Below, piece by piece: positions 1-10,595 of a stretch of 64,000 nt of DNA; the stretch's first letter is position 1, and every line of letters starts with the position of its first letter. This DNA is from Antitrichia curtipendula (lineage: Eukaryota; Streptophyta; Bryopsida; Hypnales; Leucodontaceae). Made by a program: the position numbers and the translations under genes. A model generated the notes under the pieces. It was given only the letters and a program-made list of their open reading frames with translations. It had not been told where the DNA came from and made no database searches. The DNA is taken from positions 48,732,001 to 48,796,000 of the forward strand of contig OX579635.1 in assembly GCA_951230915.1 (NCBI GenBank), given 5' to 3'.

Positions 1-587
1 TCTTAAATATGTTTACAAAAAAAAGATAAAGAAAGGGGTTGGAAAGAAGACCTAGATTTAGTCTGCAAATTATTTTAGTCCATTATGTTCATTTATTTTT
101 CTTGGTATTTTAGAATTTAATGTTGTAATCAGTGTGCAATATAATATATTTTTAATTTGTTTTATTACTTTATATATTGCATTGTGTATTTTTCAGTTTG
201 TAAATTGTATTTTTTGTGTCCATCACCATGGATTTGTAAGAGTAGATGCATTACCACATTGTATGATGAATTCTTCTATAAACCCTAGATCCTAAGCATA
301 TGCCACAAGCGTTTGCTTTGATCTTAAAGTTCAATATTTACTCTGAAGTGGTTAGACTTCAAATTTAAAATCATTATTCAAAAATTGTCCGTACTCCAAA
401 ATTGCTAAGCAATTTCATGTCCATGCTTAAATTAATAAGTCTATTGGCATATTCATGTCTCAATTTATTGAATTGTCTCAATTTAATGGACTCTTTTGCA
501 TACTAAATTTAGGGTCATGAACAAAATGAGATTCCAAATCGTCTCGTTTTAATGAATATGGCCTTACCAAAGTCTTCTTCCTGACAG
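1..587. other. AT-rich sequence, no gene seen
   Basis: No ORF with recognisable protein similarity is visible. The last ~100 bases may be the decayed upstream part of the DUF7869-like ORF that follows. Confidence 0.5.
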
Positions 588-1890
588 TTGCTTGTGGGTT
601 TGGGGTCCACCAATTTGTTTCGTGCAGTGTTGAAGGAAGCTGAGATGTGCAAAAGTTCACTTCCTTCACCGCCAATCAACTTAGTTCCAGCAATACCTTT
701 GCCCCCTATTCTCAGTGTGCAAATGGACAATGCCACAGGCGACAACAAGAACAGATATGTTTTTTGTCTCTACTTGTTGCAAAGAAGATCTTTCGAGAAG
801 TGTATGTGAACTTCATGATCGTGGGTCATATGCACGATGATATTGATGCGTTGTTTGGAAGATGGAGCATGCTCTTGAAAAAGGAGAACTTTCCAACAAT
901 CCCGACCTTCATGAAGTCCTTCATGGATGTGGAGTCCATTCTTACTATCCCTCATCTCATAGAAGAGGTGCCCGATTTCAAGGGTTTTATTGTTGGTAAA
1001 TGGATGGACGGCGATGAGATTCTCATAGGACACACAAGACCACAACAAGTGAAGTTCTATCTAGATTCGACGAGTTGTCCAGTCATGAAGTACAAATTGA
1101 AGTGTACGGATGAAGATTGGTTGGGGAAAGATGGCGGAGGCATTAAGTTGTGGAAAGAAGATGCTGAAGGGCGAAGTCAATGGCCGTGCGGTGTATCGTT
1201 GTCAGTTCCACAAAAGGCAATGAAAGGCATGGAAGACATTGTAAAAGGTGTATCTGGATTCGTGAAGTATTAGGAGAATCTATGCAATGTAAACGTCACT
1301 GGAGAATGTCGGAGACGCTACGAGCCTGTTGTGCGCTATTGGTATGGTGTAAAGATTACTCTACAGGAGCCACTACCATTGTTTACTGTTTTGAAAGACG
1401 GGTTTTGGCCAACTACTCGTGTACAAGCAATAGAAGCAGATCAATTAGACGAAGATGGCGAGGACCTTGAAGAATATGGTGTAGATGATGCTTATGTTGG
1501 GCCTTTGAGGGATCGCCTGCAACCATCCTTCAGGGTGGCGCAGGATCTCTATGAAGAGTACTTTGTTGCAGTTCGACCTGCGGATGGTGAAAGTCAACCA
1601 CTTTGGATTGCCAGGGCAATGTCCAATCCGAATTGTAATCCTGAGAAGCCGAATTGTGTACTCATTTAATACTTTTGTCCGACATCAAGGAATCAAGATG
1701 TTCGAGATTTCTAAACATGATGGGATAGCAAAAGAGGTCTACGTTGGACGATTGATGAAACCGAACCACCTCTTTGGGAGGAAACAAACGCTTTGATGAC
1801 AGCATGGACGTCTCAAAACAGAAGAGGTACTCGCAAGTGTAGGATCAAGATTCCTACAGCTCAAATTGAAGTCATCAATCAAAGCTTGGC
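588..1890 (+). pseudogene. DUF7869-like transposon-associated ORF, frameshifted and interrupted
   Basis: Two overlapping plus-strand frames join into one recognisable protein. The first (to about 765) reads LPPILSVQMDNATGDNKNRY; the second (from about 760) continues with a block containing VNFMIVGHMHDDIDALFGRW. This order, an ..QMDN..ENKNRY.. segment followed by a ..GHTHDDID..F.. segment, is what I know from DUF7869-type proteins, which are common in transposon-rich plant and protist genomes. The frame changes by one base at a T6 run near 758-763. The second frame then meets a TAG at 1271-1273, after which another frame carries an acidic segment around 1430-1500. The usual HTHDDID is HMHDDID here. 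I regard it as an inactive copy; introns could explain some of the frame changes but not the T-run shift inside a conserved block. Confidence 0.6.
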
Positions 1891-2199
1891 TTCATATACT
1901 TGACATTCTAGAATATTATCCTCAAATTAGTTATAGTATGTTAACTTCATATATTGGATATTTATTATTTTTTGGTCTTCATTTTTATTTAAATATACAT
2001 ACTATTACGTATTTCTACATTCTCTTTTTTGGATATGTTATGTTATTTTACTTGCTTAATGTATGTCCAAAATGGATTTGGAAATGTGATGTGATTGAAG
2101 AAAAGGGCAGTGGGTATAACTACTCTTTAGTTTGTTAACGTGTGAAGCACTTGTCACAATTTTGGATAGGAGGCATGTTGGTTGTTACAACTTTCCTGC

Positions 2200-2320
2200 T
2201 TGCAAAGCTCACTTAGCAGTACCAAGCCATGTATCTCTTTCAGTCACTCATACGATTTCAACGGGAATCGAACTCAAACGACCTGAAAGAGATGAATAGC
2301 TTCTCACAACCAAACATTCA
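2200..2320 (-). repeat. possible tRNA-derived (SINE-like) segment
   Basis: On the minus strand the stretch around 2257-2276 reads GAGTTCGATTCCCGTT, close to the pol III B-box / T-arm consensus GGTTCGANTCC. It lies between two inverted copies of a CTGAAAGAGAT motif. I see no full cloverleaf and no convincing A-box, so a functional tRNA is unlikely; a SINE remnant is the best guess. Confidence 0.25.
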
Positions 2321-4507
2321 GCTCATGACTTGGTGTTTAACAATGGTTTTAGAATTCATTTATATAATCTTAAACAATAGTATAACCCAAATCTGATTGT
2401 ATTTGGTGACAAAACTCTCATTTTAATGGAAATTACAATGTTACAACTAATAAATGTGGTGATTCTCAACCTGAATTGTCTACATTTAATATTTGGATTT
2501 TGAACATCGAAATGGACAATATTATTTTGAGAGGTTCCCATCCTCTCAAAATAATGAATATAACGTTGACATAGGAATGGTAGTAGTACAACCCAAATTA
2601 CTTTCCGAAGTGCAGTCATGTACTAGTCATTGTGCAGTTACGTGACAGATAAACCGCAATCATAGTGCAATCACGTCGCCTGCAGTTGCAACCTCAACGT
2701 CTTGTCCCTTGCCATCCTGAATGTCTTACCATTTACTAGGTAATCACAGGGCCATGTTCACTTCTTTTCATTCACGCTCTATTGAATTGCCACAAGTTCT
2801 GGCTTCAACAACTTTAAACATTTTCCTACACCTTGTGCTCTAATGCAAACCCTGAACCTAATAGCAGGTGTGGAAGCGCCTTAAACACTAATGATGCTAT
2901 CTATAGCACAGTTTCCTCAAAATGAGTCCGTACAGCATGTTTCCAAGTCACAACAATCCAAAAGAATGAATGCAATTATTTCATTCTCCAACTAATGTTC
3001 AATCTCTAAAATATGTGCAATAAGTCTCGCAGACCTTGCTCTCCTACAATTAATTCATTTAAAACACCCAAGCACTACATCTTAGTTGACTTGCATTCAT
3101 TCAGACATTCCTAAACCCCAGTATTCCAAAAGATGCCCCTATTGCATGCCTCTCTATATATTTTGTTAGAAAACCCATGGCAGTCATACTGTAGTGATAC
3201 CCGAAACTGTCTTCACCCTATCTTTCCTATACCAAAAGGATCCATCTTTTTCTTTATCCATTAGTAAAAGAAAACGCCGACTGAGTGACTCTTCTTGGCG
3301 TTGCAGTCACTTTGAATTCACCTACAGTCACAAAAATTGGAACTACACGACTCAACCGTGACTTTGCCTTCTGTAATCGCGTTCCATTTTGCCAGGTCAC
3401 TGCATCGTCGCCCTTGTGAACGGAACGCTGTGGATGAAGTGTACAGCGAGTTCAATGTTTATCCGGCAGTCACAGTCACAATTGCAGAATGACTCCAACA
3501 CTCTGAATCTCAACCCGTTGGTGCAATTAGGGAGGTGAAGTAAAGCTGAAGTTGCAAAATTAGCACAGTCATGTTTATGGCTGTTTTCTTATAGTATATG
3601 AAGACCTATTAAACTCATTAAACAATCCACCTTCTAATTATTGAAATGGATTTTTTTTAATAAGTAGAAATTACAAATAACGCCAAATCAATACTTGCGT
3701 GTTTAAATTGTCAAATGTGAAAATCATGAAAAACACTTTACTCTTTCCACTGGACCATTTTCAAAGCAAATGGATGCATTGATACAAGATTGATCTCAAA
3801 TCAAGTGAATTGGCAAACTTTGCTCAAAGCTAGGAAATGAAGTAAAATTGGCAATCTTTACTCTTTACTAATGGTACGTATATGCATTTGAAGACCTCTC
3901 AAAGATCAAATATTTACCTTTTTCAAGGAAAAATAAAAGCTTCCAATAGTTAACCTTCAAAACTATCCATAAATTTTTTTTACATAGTGAAAGGAATTTA
4001 ATTGGCCACACAAAATGATTCTGAAATTTCATATCAACCATATATATGGTCGACTGGGCACAACTAATTGAAAACGTCTGTACAAATTTGGACAGAATGC
4101 TCCTTTTAATCATTTAAAAAGTAGGCCATTTATGTCAATTCTAAAGTATGCACACTTGTAATCACGTCATTTAAAATGTTACACCTACATTTCGATAAAT
4201 AAAAAATTCACAAAATCTACATATTGATTGAACAAGATGTACATAGTCAAAACATGAGAGTATGAGAGCCTTGTGTTGGATTTTTGGATAAGCACTTAGA
4301 AAATTTCATAAAATAATCAATTAAATAGTGTCCAAATAATGCATGCTAGTGTGTTCAGGCTCTCTTTTTGTTGCGGGTAAGATCCACTTAAAAAATCAAG
4401 TACGTACAATTGAATTTCTAAAATCCATCATTGACATCTTTCAATCTTTTATCACGTAATACCATAAAATTTCATTTGAAAATTTCACCAAAAATAGGAG
4501 TTTAGTT

Positions 4508-5381
4508 TCTAAACACCTAAAAATTTATGACTATGTTTTATCAAAAAACTTCAAAACTATCATTTCTAGTACAAAGAGCTACAATAAAATGAAATCATCT
4601 TCATAGATATTCTATACTAGGTTGTTGCATTAGAAAATGTGTGGAATAATATTTAGATACTTTGGCTCTGTAGATTATAAGATATTGGAGAATAACATTG
4701 TAAAAATATATATTTTTGAAACTTATTCTATTAGATTTTAAGTTTTTGAGTTCCTTTAACTTAAATTTATTGCACTACAAAATTATAAGGTTTAAATCTA
4801 CATTGTGGGTACTTGCATTGAAAATCTAGGAACAATTTTTTTGTTTAAATTTAAAAAAATTCATTCATAGAAAATTTATTAAGTAGAAGTAATAAATCAT
4901 AATTCTAAAATAGAATTGAAATGTATCAATCTTGAGATTGATTTAGGAAGTAGTCTACATCTCATGTACCTTTTTATTTTGAAATTTTGAAGAGTACGTT
5001 CAAGAACAAGTTCTATACATTATTTTGTTATGAATATGCCTAGATTGTATAAAAAACAAGATTCTTCATAACTTTCACATCACTAATAAATGAAAAAACG
5101 AGTTTAATCTTTCCATATAGACATAAATATATTATATAAAAATACAATATTAATAATAATTTCAAATATGTTCCTTTTATTAGACTCAAACATTTGTGCT
5201 AGAGAAGGCATAATTTTTTTTAGCAAGCACCAATTAAATAAAAATTATATTTCTAGAAAGATAGTTGATTTCCTTACCTTCAAAGAAAGTTTAGAAAAAA
5301 ACTGCAAAATTTGAGATTGCATGAGTTGCCCCAAATCCTTAATAAAGACATTTTAGAACTTTGAGCTTTTAAGGGGGTAAG
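4508..5381 (+). mobile_element. decayed copy of the TTAA-bounded element family
   Basis: The left end (CTAAACACCTAAAAATTTAT) and following phrase GACTATGTTTT match the left ends of the copies at 28.3 and 38.6 kb, and the interior shares blocks such as CATAACTTTCACATCACTAA. The right end, GCTTTTAAGGGGGTAA, is a degraded form of the family end CTTTAGGGGTTAA. It has no coding capacity. Confidence 0.45.
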
Positions 5382-5667
5382 ATTGAAATTTGGTTACATG
5401 ATTAGGACTATGTAAGAATGTGATGGTGTAAGAATTGTATAAAATATGAGAATGATTGCCATTGAATATGGAACATTTGTATTGGAAACAAAAGAAGTCG
5501 CAAAAATTTTGTATGGACACTCTGCCAAAAACTCAAAAACTCAAAAATGTATCTAATTTTCTAAATTTTATCTCAAATACCTTTAACTTCAAAAAGCTAT
5601 TGAAATCTATAAATGTTCAATGCATGACTTTCTAAGAATCTATAGGTATAATTAATGTACCATGTAC

Positions 5668-7376
5668 CATGTGCCATTGCCATAGTAAAAATAATAGTAA
5701 AAATAATCTTCTAATTTTTTAATTCATAACAACTTTGAAATTCAATACCTTTCATGCCATAGTGTGAAAAGTTGCATCTTTGGTATGAATAGAAAGCTTT
5801 ATACACATAAAAGGTCGAGGACTTTATTTTGTGGCCTTTGGAAAAAAATCCATAACTTTCACATCATAGGTCCAAATGCCACAAAATTGGCACATAAAAG
5901 GAAGCTTTATACTCAAAGGAATGCCAGGGCTTTGCATTGTGGCGTTTTGACTTGTGACGTGAAAGTTATGATTTTTCGAGAGATAATTTAAATCAATTTT
6001 TAAATTTATAAAAAATTTGAAATTCAATAACTTTCACACTGTAGGTCCAAACGCCACAATGCAAAGTTTGTGTGCCCCTTCTTGTGAAGAGCTTTTGAGT
6101 GATACCAAGAACGTTGCCGGAAGCTTCACGGTTTGTTACATCTCAACGTATCAAACAAACAAAACAAAACAAACAAAACAATCAATTTATCTTAAGGTAT
6201 TATTAGTGCCGTGGTCACAACCAAAATTAAAGTAAAATAATTTTGTAGTTTGTAATTTGTAAAAATTTTGAAATTCAATATTTTTCACAATGTGGTGTGA
6301 AAGGTTGCATTCTTGATAAAATAAAAGTAAAAATAATTTTTTAATTTTTTAATTTAAAAAACCTTTGAAATTCAATAGCTTTCACACTATAAAGTGAGAG
6401 GTTGTATTCTTACTACAAATTTAAACTTTATGGACAAAGGAGTGCAAGGGCTTTGTTTCGTGGCATTTGGACATGCAATATAAAAGTTATGGATTTTTTT
6501 CAAATAAGAGATAATTTAATTCAATTTTTTAATTAAAAAAAAATCCATTAACTTTCACACCATTTCATACCGGTTCAATGAAAATAAAAAATAATTTAAA
6601 TCAATTTCCGATTCATAAAAAACTTTGAAATTTTATAACTTTCACACCGTTTGTCCAAACGCCATGAAACAAAGTATGTGCACCCCTCCTTGTTAAGAGT
6701 TTTTGAGTGGTACCAAGAGCGCAACTGGACACCTCACGGTTTGTTAGATCTCATTGTATCAAACAAGACAAAATAAAACAAAACAAACAAACTATATTAA
6801 GGTATATATTACTACTATGCCTTGTGCTGTTGCCACAACTAAGAATAAAAGTAAAAATCATTTTTTTAATTTTAAATTCATTAAACTTTTAAATTCAATA
6901 ACTTTCACATTGTAATGTGAGAGGTTTAATTTTTTTGATAAGAATAGAAAACTTTATGTTGGGCTTTGTACGTGCCATGTGAAAGTTAAGGTTTTCCAAA
7001 AATCAAAGGTAATTAAATTAAATTTTTAGTTTAAGAAAATCCATAACTTTCACATCATAGATCAAAGCGCCACAAAATTAGCATGAATGGAAAGCTCTAT
7101 GCACAAAAGAGTGCAAGGGCTTTGTTTTGTGGCATTTGAATGCCACATGAAAGTTATGATTTTTCTAAAATAAATGATAATTTAATTTAATTTCTAAATC
7201 CATAAATTTTTTGAAATTCAACAACTTTTACATTATTTGATCAAACACCACAAAACAAAGCCTATGCATCCCTCCTTGCCAAGAGCTTTCAAGTGGTACC
7301 AAGAACGCCACCAAATACCTCATGGTTTGTTAGATCTCAACATATAAAACAAAACAACCAACCAATCTTAAGGTAT
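5668..7376 (+). repeat. tandem array of three ~550 bp divergent modules
   Basis: Three consecutive modules begin with a variant of GTGCCGTTGCCACAACC (about 5670, 6209 and 6825). Each runs through AACTTTGAAATTCAATAACT, a TATGAATAGAAAGCTTTAT block, GTGCAAGGGCTTTG and GGTCCAAACGCCACAA. Each closes with GGTACCAAGAACGC, a GTTTGTTAGATCTCA block, an A/C-rich ACAAAACAAAAC run and CTTAAGGTA (about 6191, 6796, 7366). The modules are clearly homologous but diverged. Shorter, internally deleted relatives lie at 58.16-58.37 and 58.93-59.16 kb. No ORF of interest. Confidence 0.65.
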
Positions 7377-8484
7377 AGAAGGTATAGATGAATGCACCAA
7401 TTCATCCTTCAATTTAGTTGACTAGTCATATCCTTGTTGATAGAACAACCATGCACATCCTAGGTTTAATCCTTGAAAACCCAAGTGACCAAAAAACGGT
7501 TTCCAAAGTCTGTAAATCATGAAGATGTGGCGATCTGAGAACATATTGACTTGAACTTGGCAGTAAAAGTTGCTTCTTGTGCCCTACAAGCAATGGAAAA
7601 TGCAACATCTACAATTCTCTGTACAATATAAGGAAAAGATTTTGCATACACAAAATTATAGCTTGTCTTGAATAAAGCTTGTATTTCAGTTTTCAAACCC
7701 CTCATATTTCTTGTCATATTTCCATATTATTCCCAACAGACTGGTAACTTGAATTACAACTTCTATGAATCCAAAGCCTGCTTGTGTCACTGCCAAAACC
7801 ATTTGCACTAGGTGCAACTCTCGATCTCAACATTTCTTTAACAGCCATGTGCACAATCCATTATACACTAACTTGCTTCTCTATTCTCTACCAATTTCAA
7901 CGGTGCATCCTGCCTATCTCTGGACGGAAGTTAGCTAAGCACATGAACATCGATTCTGTACCGCTCAAAGAACCTTCACAATCCCCCAATGTTTCAAAGA
8001 TTCTTGCAATATTCTCCCCTTCCGTAACAGGTCTGGGACTCAAAGAATTAAAGCTTCACCCATTTCTTGCAGTCAGCCCAGTTGCGGCACCCCTATCAGC
8101 CGTCTAGTGCGGTAGCAGCAGTATCTAATTCATCAACCCTTATCTCAAATATTAACAGAGCGAACAAGCAAAGCAAATGCTCATAAGATCCACATACAAG
8201 CACGGCTAGGTACTGGATGTCGAAGTTCACATCAAAAAATCAGTGAAAAGCGCTCTAAGTTGCGAACTGAAGTATTGAGTAATCAAGAATTAAGTCTTTT
8301 GCTTATTAAGCACAGCAGGAAATTTCAAAATTCAGCACAAATCGTGGAACCCTAAACCCCACGTTGCCCGCAAGACGTCAAATATTGCAAGAACAAAACT
8401 GATCACATATTAAGCAGTAATACAGTTGGATAGTTCCAGATGTAAGTCATATTAGATTACAGCTTCCAACTTGAGTGATTTATA
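7377..8484. other. no confident gene
   Basis: An ORF of 107 codons on the plus strand (7784-8107) has no recognisable domain. The opposite strand is broken by stops. A 3' untranslated or decayed coding fragment is possible, but nothing can be assigned. Confidence 0.4.
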
Positions 8485-9052
8485 CTCCCTCCGTCCCAAA
8501 ATGATCTTCTTGTTAGACAAAATATTCCGGATTAAGACTAAAAATAACATTTTTAAAGCTTGTTTTGCACTACATATGGAGTTTGGTGCACTCCTATTGC
8601 CCTTGAAACTTTGAGTTTTGAAGCCCTTTTTAAAGTGTAGTTTTGGATTATTGAAAAGTGAAATTTTTTGGGTATTTTCAAGGAGCACCAGTGGTTATTT
8701 AATCATTGAGTGTTAGGTTGTCATTTTGTGAATAGTTAGTATAAGTCAAAGACCATATGTGGACCTATATTTTGACTCCCAAAACCTTCATCCCCTTCAA
8801 TTACATAATATTCAAAGAGATGCAAAAAAGAAAAACAAAAAGTGTTGATTAACCCCTTCAACCATTTTATTTGTCTTTTGATTAGTGATTGCATAGATGG
8901 AGGGGGAACTATCGCTTGGAATTGTTTTGTTAGTCCTAGAGAACAACCAAAAGTTAAATTTGACCAATTTGCAACTCACAAAGTACAACAGGAAGATCTT
9001 TTTGGGACAAAAAATGAAGACCAACAGGAAGAACATTTTGGGACAGAGGGAG
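8485..9052. mobile_element. Stowaway-like (Tc1/mariner-type) non-autonomous element, 568 bp
   Basis: The left end CTCCCTCCGTCCCAAAATGA and the complement of the right end CTCCCTCTGTCCCAAAATGT are inverted repeats of about 25 bp with two mismatches. Both ends abut TA dinucleotides (483-484 of the 8 kb block and 9053-9054), the expected target duplication. CTCCCTCC termini plus TA are the hallmark of Stowaway elements. No transposase is encoded. It lies about 160 bp beyond the stop codon of the coiled-coil gene and may overlap its 3' flank. Confidence 0.85.
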
Positions 9053-9209
9053 TACTATTTACCAATCATTTAAAGGATAAACAATAGTGTAGCAGAAATT
9101 TCACCTAGAGAGATGGATATCGACAATCATGACATGCAAGGGCTAACATCTGCAAAGTTACTTCATTCTAAGCAAGAGATCATTCTAGCTAAATTAATTG
9201 GAACAGAAT

Positions 9210-10336
9210 TCACGACCCTTTAGATAACTTGGCTTCGGTTGCAGCCACCTTGTCATCTGCCTCTCTCACTGCACTTTTTAAATGGAGCACCTGGTACTGC
9301 AGCTTGTTGTTCTCGTCAATGAGCTTCTTCTTCCCGGCATCCTGCTCAGCTTTCGCTGCAACTAACTTCTTCCGCAGCTCGGTGAGAGATTGTATAAGGT
9401 CTCCTTGTCCAGATGAACCTGCAGTTGGAAAATCTCCATCAATAAGAAAGTATAACAACCACCATTATCAGGCACCGAATTGTCAAACACCAATTTTCTC
9501 ATGTGAAGTCCAAATCCATTCATTCAATTCGTCTGGACGAAAGTCATTCATTCAAGCAATATCATACTCCCTCCATTTGGAAATAGTGTATCCATTTTCA
9601 ATGGTGATTGCACTAAGAATGAGAATGGATACACTATTTCCAAACAGAGGGAGTATTAAAAAAGTTGGGACCCCAAAGTGGTAACGTTTTTTCATAAAAT
9701 CATTACGATGTTTCTATGCTCAGAGGACATATAATCCCACGTAGTAAAAATGCAAAACAATACAAAATTCCAAAGACTAGGCCGGACATTCATGGCATAA
9801 AGTACCAATGAAACATACCTTGGCGATTTTGAGATAGGAACTCCAGTTTTGCTAGCCGCTCCTGCAGAAAAAAATGAACATAAGTAAGCTACACCTCCCA
9901 AACCACAAAACGAATCCATTATATGCAACTCATCAAAAAGCTTCCCCCCCCCAAAAAAGACTTCTCCAGAGAAACGCATAATGCTAGCACGGCAAACTGC
10001 ATTTCCAAAATTTCCTGAGATGAATACGCCGCACATAGAATTTGATCATACAAACAAAAACTTGATTAGGAAAGTATAGAAGAATAAATGTGAACTCCTT
10101 GGCGGGAGTTCGCTCTTCCAACCCTCTATCTCTCAATCTTTCTCCGTGTGAGGAGTGATCTTTCCAGCACAGTTTCTTAACCGATTCGACGCTAGACATA
10201 TCACCCCGTTCTTTTTGGAGAAACTTCGGATCTCTATGTTCAGAAGGAACGAAAGAAGTTGAGGAATCACCTCAGCAAGTTGAGCACGTTCTTCAAATGG
10301 TTGCAGAAGACTTGCAATATCCTTGCTGCCACCCAT
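9210..10336 (-). CDS. small coiled-coil protein, 105 aa, three exons
   Basis: Exons (minus): 10336-10271, 9861-9819, 9418-9210, total 318 nt. The start is the ATG of MGGSKDIASL; an upstream in-frame extension exists but begins at a non-ATG codon after a typical AAACCCTAAA-rich leader. Junctions are Q-L-A-E|E-R-L-A (phase 0) and N-R-Q-G|G-S-S-G (phase 1), with GTGATT and GTATGT donors and CTGCAG acceptors. The protein is highly charged and heptad-like almost throughout: residues ~1-36 (FEERAQLAEERLAKLEFLSQ), a short SSGQG hinge, then a long helix containing ENNKLQYQVLHLKSAVREAD. No signal peptide or membrane segment. I do not recognise the family with certainty; a partner-binding or scaffold role is only a guess. 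Intron 2 carries a Stowaway-like element. The clean frame across three exons makes it very likely a real gene. Confidence 0.72.
9567..9653. mobile_element. Stowaway-like MITE, 87 bp, inside intron 2
   Basis: The element is almost entirely a hairpin: the left arm begins CTCCCTCCATTTGGAAATAG and the complement of the right arm CTCCCTCTGTTTGGAAATAG, about 28 of 30 positions matching. TA dinucleotides flank both ends (9565-9566 and 9654-9655). It sits in the second intron of the coiled-coil gene, clear of both splice sites. Confidence 0.9.
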
Positions 10337-10499
10337 TTCCTCACTCAGCGACTCGCCTCCAGATAACAATTCACAGAACTTACGGGAGGCAGCAACACGC
10401 AATGGTAGGGTTGGTCGAAGGAAGTCTGGTGGGGACGTCGAGGCCTGAAGCGGACCAGAAGGGATCCCAAAACCCAAAACCCTAAAACCATAGTACCGT

Positions 10500-10595
10500 G
10501 CTATAGTGATGGTCCGGGTACCTATGCACTCGAACAAGATACCTGCAGTACGTCATAACCTGTCTTCGAGCAGTGACGGTCCGGGTACCACAAGG
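10500..10595. repeat. direct repeat upstream of the coiled-coil gene
   Basis: AGTGATGGTCCGGGTACC (from 10504) recurs as AGTGACGGTCCGGGTACC (from 10573), one mismatch over 18 bases, about 170-240 bp upstream of the start codon on the minus strand. A promoter element is possible but unproven. Confidence 0.4.

Larger units (their letters stand above)
1891..5667. other. AT-rich intergenic DNA with decayed repeats
   Basis: No supportable gene. ORFs here are short, start mostly at non-ATG codons and have low-complexity translations. A SINE-like segment near 2200-2320 and a decayed copy of the TTAA-bounded family near 4508-5381 are listed separately. Confidence 0.5.

Noticed and set aside
2250..2290. 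Possible tRNA gene on the minus strand
   Set aside because: Only a T-arm-like motif is present; no acceptor, D or anticodon arms could be drawn.
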